Positions 5,862 through 8,493 of a stretch of DNA of 8,493 nt are shown here, piece after piece (position 1 is the first letter of the stretch; each line of letters begins with the position of its first letter). The translations under genes and the position numbers were made by a program. The notes beneath the pieces were generated by a model, which was given only the letters and a program-made list of their open reading frames with translations, did no database searches and was not told the origin of the DNA. This DNA is from Microcoleaceae cyanobacterium UBA11344 (GTDB lineage: Bacteria; Cyanobacteriota; Cyanobacteriia; Cyanobacteriales; Microcoleaceae), in the NCBI GenBank assembly GCA_003483675.1, contig DMYK01000527.1, forward strand, positions 1 to 8,493, given 5' to 3'.

Positions 5862-5878
5862 GTTTAATCTAATTAAAC
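5862..5878. promoter_or_regulatory. Possible operator palindrome upstream of the anchored-protein gene
   Basis: GTTTAAT-CTA-ATTAAAC is a perfect 7-bp inverted repeat with a 3-bp centre, 15 bp upstream of the GTG start. Its size and position fit a dimeric repressor site or a small 5' UTR hairpin. No regulator can be named. Confidence 0.35.
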
Positions 5879-5898
5879 GTAAAATCTTCTTCTTTTAG

Positions 5899-5936
5899 AT
5901 ACCCGACTTCGCAGAAGTTGTCGGGGAGCTGGGTAT
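5899..5936. repeat. Interspersed palindromic repeat (ATACCCGACTTC...GGGTAT type)
   Basis: Outer arms ATACCC (5899-5904) and GGGTAT (5931-5936) enclose inner arms CCCGAC (5902-5907) and GTCGGG (5920-5925), with TTC/GAA pairing inside. Alternative pairings share bases. From memory, related ACCCGACTTCTT...AAGAAGTCGGGT palindromes are abundant in filamentous cyanobacteria; this is a decayed copy in the rpoZ downstream spacer. Confidence 0.55.
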
Positions 5937-6008
5937 TCTGTTTTTTGAGGTGCGCTTACTTATTAAGTTAGGAGCGAGAATTACTCAAAACTACTCTCCC
6001 CAATTCAA

Positions 6009-6060
6009 AACTTGGGGCAACCACGGGGGATTGCCCCTACAACTCAAAACTACCCAAGTT
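6009..6060 (-). repeat. Nested inverted repeats after rpoZ, including the GGGGCAA...TTGCCCC cyanobacterial repeat; probable terminator
   Basis: Inner arms GGGGCAA (6014-6020) and TTGCCCC (6031-6037) are perfect. Outer arms AACTTGGG (6009-6016) and CCCAAGTT (6053-6060) are also perfect but share bases with the inner pair, so the two folds compete. The right outer arm overlaps the first base of the rpoZ stop codon. On the - strand the inner hairpin is followed by AAGTTTTGAATT, which is compatible with termination. The inner element matches a repeat I recall as very common in cyanobacterial spacers. Confidence 0.55.
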
Positions 6061-6290
6061 TAGATATCGCCGATAATTTCTGGCTGAGTCAACTCATCAG
6101 ACATCTCAAATATCGCCCGCATCACCGGTTTCATTTGGTGCTCGTCCATATTGTCAAAATCTTCATAGCGGCGGCGTTTGGCGCGGTTCGCCACTTGCAC
6201 CGTAATCCGGTATCGGTTGGAAGCAGCACTGATCAGCTCTTCCGCCCGACGAGTTAGCTGAGTTGAATCGAAAATTGGACGCTTCTGCAT
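6060..6290 (-). CDS. rpoZ: DNA-directed RNA polymerase omega subunit
   Basis: A 76-residue protein, the normal size for cyanobacterial omega (the plastid-type Ycf61 form). It has the family's typical elements: an [20 protein letters not shown]-terminal helix region, the [15 protein letters not shown] core, and the [20 protein letters not shown]-terminus. Omega helps fold and hold the beta' subunit in the core polymerase and affects sigma-factor use. The ATG at 6288-6290 has a weak AGGT upstream. The gene is transcribed away from the tnpB element; a TAGAAT -10-like box lies about 28 bp before the start. Its 3' end runs into nested palindromes at 6009-6060. There is no sign of damage. Confidence 0.95.
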   Translation of the reverse strand: MQKRPIFDSTQLTRRAEELISAASNRYRITVQVANRAKRRRYEDFDNMDEHQMKPVMRAIFEMSDELTQPEIIGDI

Positions 6291-6317
6291 GAGACTACCT
6301 ACTTGATCTGATGTTAC

Positions 6318-6323
6318 ATTCTA
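6318..6323 (-). promoter_or_regulatory. Possible -10 box of rpoZ
   Basis: On the - strand, TAGAAT lies 27 bp before the rpoZ ATG. The expected -35 position 17 bp upstream reads GATTCC, a poor match. It is the best candidate in the space between rpoZ and the transposon, which must hold the rpoZ promoter. Confidence 0.3.
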
Positions 6324-6392
6324 GTTTAGCTGAAACTGCCGGAATCCCTCGCGCGATACCTGTACTCATATTGGTGTTGGGATGGATAGGTG

Positions 6393-6417
6393 GGTCAACG
6401 TTAGGTCGGAGTTGACC
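6393..6417. repeat. Left-end hairpin of the IS element
   Basis: A perfect 7-bp inverted repeat GGTCAAC/GTTGACC with an 11-nt loop, about 50 bp before the original tnpB start. Position and size fit a subterminal TnpA-recognised hairpin. Two TTACTAG copies (6420 and 6436) follow. Confidence 0.45.
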
Positions 6418-6466
6418 AATTACTAGAGTATACTGTTACTAGGTCGATCGACAGGAGTACAAATAA

Positions 6467-7760
6467 ACGAGAACTGCATACCAGTACCGATTACGTCCAA
6501 CAAAACACCAAATTGCAGAGATTGACAGATGGCTGTCGATGTTGTGTAGCCAATATAACTATTTTTGGGCTGATAGATTTAACTGGTATGAACAAAACCG
6601 TTCTCCCATTAACGCCTGTCAAGAAAGTTTGTCACCTACCTGAATTACGGAACAACCCAGATTATTACAGTCAGAAAAAGACGCTACCTCAACTCAAAAA
6701 ATCTCATCCTTGGTATGCCGAGATTTATTCTCAAGTCCTCCAAGATGTAGTTAAACGAGTTAAAGTAACTTTTGACCGTTTCCTAAAAGGTGATAGCAAT
6801 GGAAAACGTAGCGGTAGACCGAGATTTAAACCCCGTAGTCGTTCCCGCACGTTTACCTATCCTCAGATCAAAGACGGGTGCTTGCAAGACAACCTAATTA
6901 ATTTGCCAATGTTCGGAAAAGCTCAGGTAATCTTGCATCGTTCTCTACCTGATAGATTCAAGGTTAAAACCGCTTCCGTAACTAAAACAACTGACGGCTA
7001 TTACATAACGCTCTCCCTAGAAGACAAGACTGTTCCTGCAATCTTGCCTGATTTCAACGCAGATAACACTGGAATTGATGTAGGTTTCAAGGAGTTTTTG
7101 ACAACTTCTGAAGGTGAAACTGTTGCCATTCCTCAACAGTACCGCCAAGCTCAAAAACGATTGCGAGTTATTCAAAAACGTGTTTCACGGCGCAAGAAAG
7201 GGAGTAATCGCAGACAAAAAGCGGTCAAGCAACTGGGCAAGCAACACAAGAAAGTTACGGATCGACGCAAAGATTTTCCTGTCAAAACTGCCAAGGATTT
7301 ATTGAAAAAATATGATGTTATTGCAGTTGAAGACTTGAACATCAAAGGACTTGCTCTCACAAGATTGGCTAAATCTGTGTTAGATGCTGGGTGGTCAAGC
7401 TTCCTGTCAATACTTGCAAACAAAGCCGTAAATGCTGGTTTGTTGGTAGTCCCAGTAAGGGCCTATAACACATCACAAGATTGCTCAAATTGCGGCGAGA
7501 AAGTGCCTAAACAACTGCCGGAAAGATGGCACGATTGTCCTGATTGCGGGTGCTGTCTAGATCGCGATAAAAATGCAGCTATCAATATAAAAAACAGAGC
7601 GGTAGGGCATTCCGTTCTTAAAGCTCAGTTAATGTCCGACGGGATACCGGGAGTCACTGAGAAGCCTACACCAATGGTGACAGCTTGTGTTGGTGTAGGA
7701 GTATGTCACTATGTCAAAATTGGTAAATTATTTACTGAGTATCATTGCTTATGCAGGTAG
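6467..7760 (+). pseudogene. tnpB: tnpB, RNA-guided nuclease of IS200/IS605, frameshifted with a lost start codon
   Basis: TnpB is a compact RuvC nuclease guided by an RNA made from the element's right end. The N-terminus lies in the frame starting at 6467: [10 protein letters not shown], then [14 protein letters not shown], then [16 protein letters not shown], the typical TnpB helical start. That frame begins with ACG where ATG is expected (AGGAG lies 9 nt before it) and stops at 6641. The rest lies in the next frame, from about 6627 ([14 protein letters not shown]) to TAG at 7758-7760. A single-base insertion in 6620-6626 explains the switch. Counting from a TTG at 6513 in the second frame, catalytic D189 (GIDVG), E273 (VEDLN) and D350 (LDRDKNAA) are intact, as are zinc-ribbon C324, C327, C342 and C345. 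An ATG at 6588 could give an N-truncated product. The last ~25 residues read through the right-end hairpin into flanking DNA. Confidence 0.85.
7665..7699 (+). repeat. Right-end hairpin of the IS element, likely part of the TnpB guide-RNA region
   Basis: A perfect 10-bp inverted repeat CCTACACCAA/TTGGTGTAGG with a 15-nt loop, inside the 3' end of tnpB. In characterised IS605 elements the right end both serves as a transposase hairpin and encodes the scaffold of the TnpB guide RNA (omegaRNA/reRNA), with the guide taken from DNA just outside the element. The hairpin is seen directly; the RNA role is inferred. Confidence 0.55.
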
Positions 7761-8443
7761 CGACAGCCTATTCCTTTCCTCAATTACATCGGAGCAATTC
7801 TCATCCCCTCAAATTGGTAGCTTTCGGAGACAGTTTAATCTACGGTTTCGGCGATGGTGTGGGCGGCGGCTGGGTAGAAAGGCTGCGGCGACAGTGGATG
7901 TGTCCCGACAGCCCTGGGCACGTGCTCTACAATTTGGGAGTGCGGGGCGATCAGGCTTATCAAGTCGCCCAGCGGCTAGAAAACGAGTTTCGTCACCGCG
8001 GCGAGCTCAGAAATCGCGTCCCGGATGCCATTATACTTTCGGTAGGCCTCAACGATTCGGCGAGAGTGCAATCGCCGACGGGGCGCAGCTACACGGATTT
8101 TGAACATTTTAAAACAGTTTTGGATAATTTATTAAACCTGTCCCAACAACTTTGCCCGGTAATATTTGTCGGGATGGTGCCGATTGATGAAAGTAAAATG
8201 CCTTTTCAAGATTGTTTGTATTACAATCATACCGACCAATATCGGTACAAGGAAGCAACGAAATTAGCTTGTCAGTTGCGGGGAATTCCCTATTTAGATA
8301 TTTTTGATACCTGGATAAACCGGGGCAGTGATTGGTGGCGATCGCGCCTGATTGCAGATGGGCTTCATCCCAATGTAGCGGGGTATCAAGCTTTATTTGA
8401 AGATGTGATCAGTTGGGAGCCGATCGCAAGTATCAGTCATTAG
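7751..8443 (+). CDS. SGNH/GDSL-family hydrolase
   Basis: A 230-residue protein with all the SGNH blocks. Block I is AFGDSL with nucleophile S28; block II is NLGVRG with G63/G66; block III is SVGLND with N101; block V is DGLHP with D203 and H206. The Ser-Asp-His triad and oxyanion residues are therefore complete. The family hydrolyses esters (lipase, acyl-thioesterase or carbohydrate deacetylase type); the substrate cannot be told from sequence. No signal peptide is seen, so it is probably cytoplasmic. The ATG at 7751 is preferred over the TTG two codons upstream because MQVATAYS suits the related cyanobacterial proteins I recall. It has no Shine-Dalgarno and overlaps the last 10 bp of the tnpB frame. 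The IS element ends about 35-50 bp upstream, so the native promoter may have been displaced. Confidence 0.88.
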   Translation: MQVATAYSFPQLHRSNSHPLKLVAFGDSLIYGFGDGVGGGWVERLRRQWMCPDSPGHVLYNLGVRGDQAYQVAQRLENEFRHRGELRNRVPDAIILSVGLNDSARVQSPTGRSYTDFEHFKTVLDNLLNLSQQLCPVIFVGMVPIDESKMPFQDCLYYNHTDQYRYKEATKLACQLRGIPYLDIFDTWINRGSDWWRSRLIADGLHPNVAGYQALFEDVISWEPIASISH

Positions 8444-8451
8444 ACAATGAA

Positions 8452-8493
8452 GTAGGGTGCGTCAGCTACGATTATTTTCGATCCAAACCAACA
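8452..8493. repeat. Start of a GTAGGGTGCGTCA-type interspersed repeat, cut by the window end
   Basis: GTAGGGTGCGTCAG (8452-8465) follows the hydrolase stop. From memory, this sequence is one arm of a long palindrome frequent in cyanobacterial spacers, whose other arm reads TGACGCACCCTAC. The second arm is not in the window, so the assignment rests on one half. Confidence 0.4.

Larger units (their letters stand above)
6390..7716 (+). mobile_element. IS200/IS605-type element carrying only tnpB (approximate limits)
   Basis: The tnpB gene is flanked by subterminal hairpins, as expected of IS200/IS605 ends. On the left, GGTCAAC (6393-6399) and GTTGACC (6411-6417) enclose an 11-nt loop. On the right, CCTACACCAA (7665-7674) and TTGGTGTAGG (7690-7699) enclose 15 nt. 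There is no tnpA in the window, so the element could move only with a transposase supplied in trans. No terminal inverted repeats or target duplication are expected in this family, so exact ends cannot be set by eye. The right limit is placed after the second copy of a short direct repeat, ATGTCA (7703 and 7711). No HIP1 octamer occurs inside, consistent with foreign origin. Confidence 0.6.

Noticed and set aside
6012..6257. + strand frame of 81 codons opposite rpoZ
   Set aside because: It is antisense to the well-recognised omega subunit, and its first part is the translated interspersed repeat.
6412..6440. TTGACC...GTTACT as a tnpB promoter
   Set aside because: The -10 matches only 3 of 6 bases, and TTGACC is part of the left-end hairpin arm. 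The better -10 (TATACT at 6429) is only 11 bp away from it.
7711..8103. + strand frame of 130 codons overlapping the hydrolase
   Set aside because: It overlaps the complete GDSL hydrolase in another frame; Arg/Ser-rich text typical of a shifted GC-rich frame.

Overview
The window looks like a filamentous cyanobacterial chromosome of the Oscillatoria/Microcoleus type. It has six perfect HIP1 octamers (GCGATCGC at 2948, 3122, 4378, 5172, 5295 and 8338), a short cyanobacterial RpoZ, a DUF1818 protein, a cyanobacterial-style GDSL hydrolase, and degenerate copies of interspersed palindromes that I recall as common in these genomes. The genus assignment is inference.

Layout. Positions 1-53 hold the last codons of a gene on the + strand, most like the tail of a type IIG (Eco57I-like) restriction-modification enzyme. 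The same frame then carries a C-terminal remnant of a DUF4058-like protein (54-242). From 413 to 4003 the - strand carries three collinear genes, in transcription order: a 992-residue dynamin-like GTPase with a C-terminal S1 RNA-binding domain, an 84-residue HNH endonuclease, and an 86-residue two-helix membrane protein. Upstream of the GTPase lie a doubtful 44-codon reading frame and about 300 bp with no convincing gene. A housekeeping block on the - strand follows: tRNA-Pro(GGG) with its own promoter and terminator (4518-4637), a DUF1818 protein, an anchored cyanobacterial protein of unknown function, and rpoZ. The spacers between these genes hold imperfect palindromic repeats. On the + strand, an IS200/IS605-type element carrying only tnpB sits between rpoZ and a GDSL/SGNH hydrolase gene. 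Its tnpB has lost its ATG and carries an early frameshift, although all RuvC and zinc-ribbon residues remain.

Working together. The block 413-4003 is the most interesting part. A dynamin-like GTPase fused to an S1 domain, next to an HNH nuclease and a small membrane protein, beside the end of a probable restriction-modification gene and near decayed genes, has the look of a defence or mobile-DNA-response cassette. This is inference from domain content and context; nothing in the sequence proves it. The tRNA-to-rpoZ block looks like ordinary core genome interrupted on its far side by the transposon.
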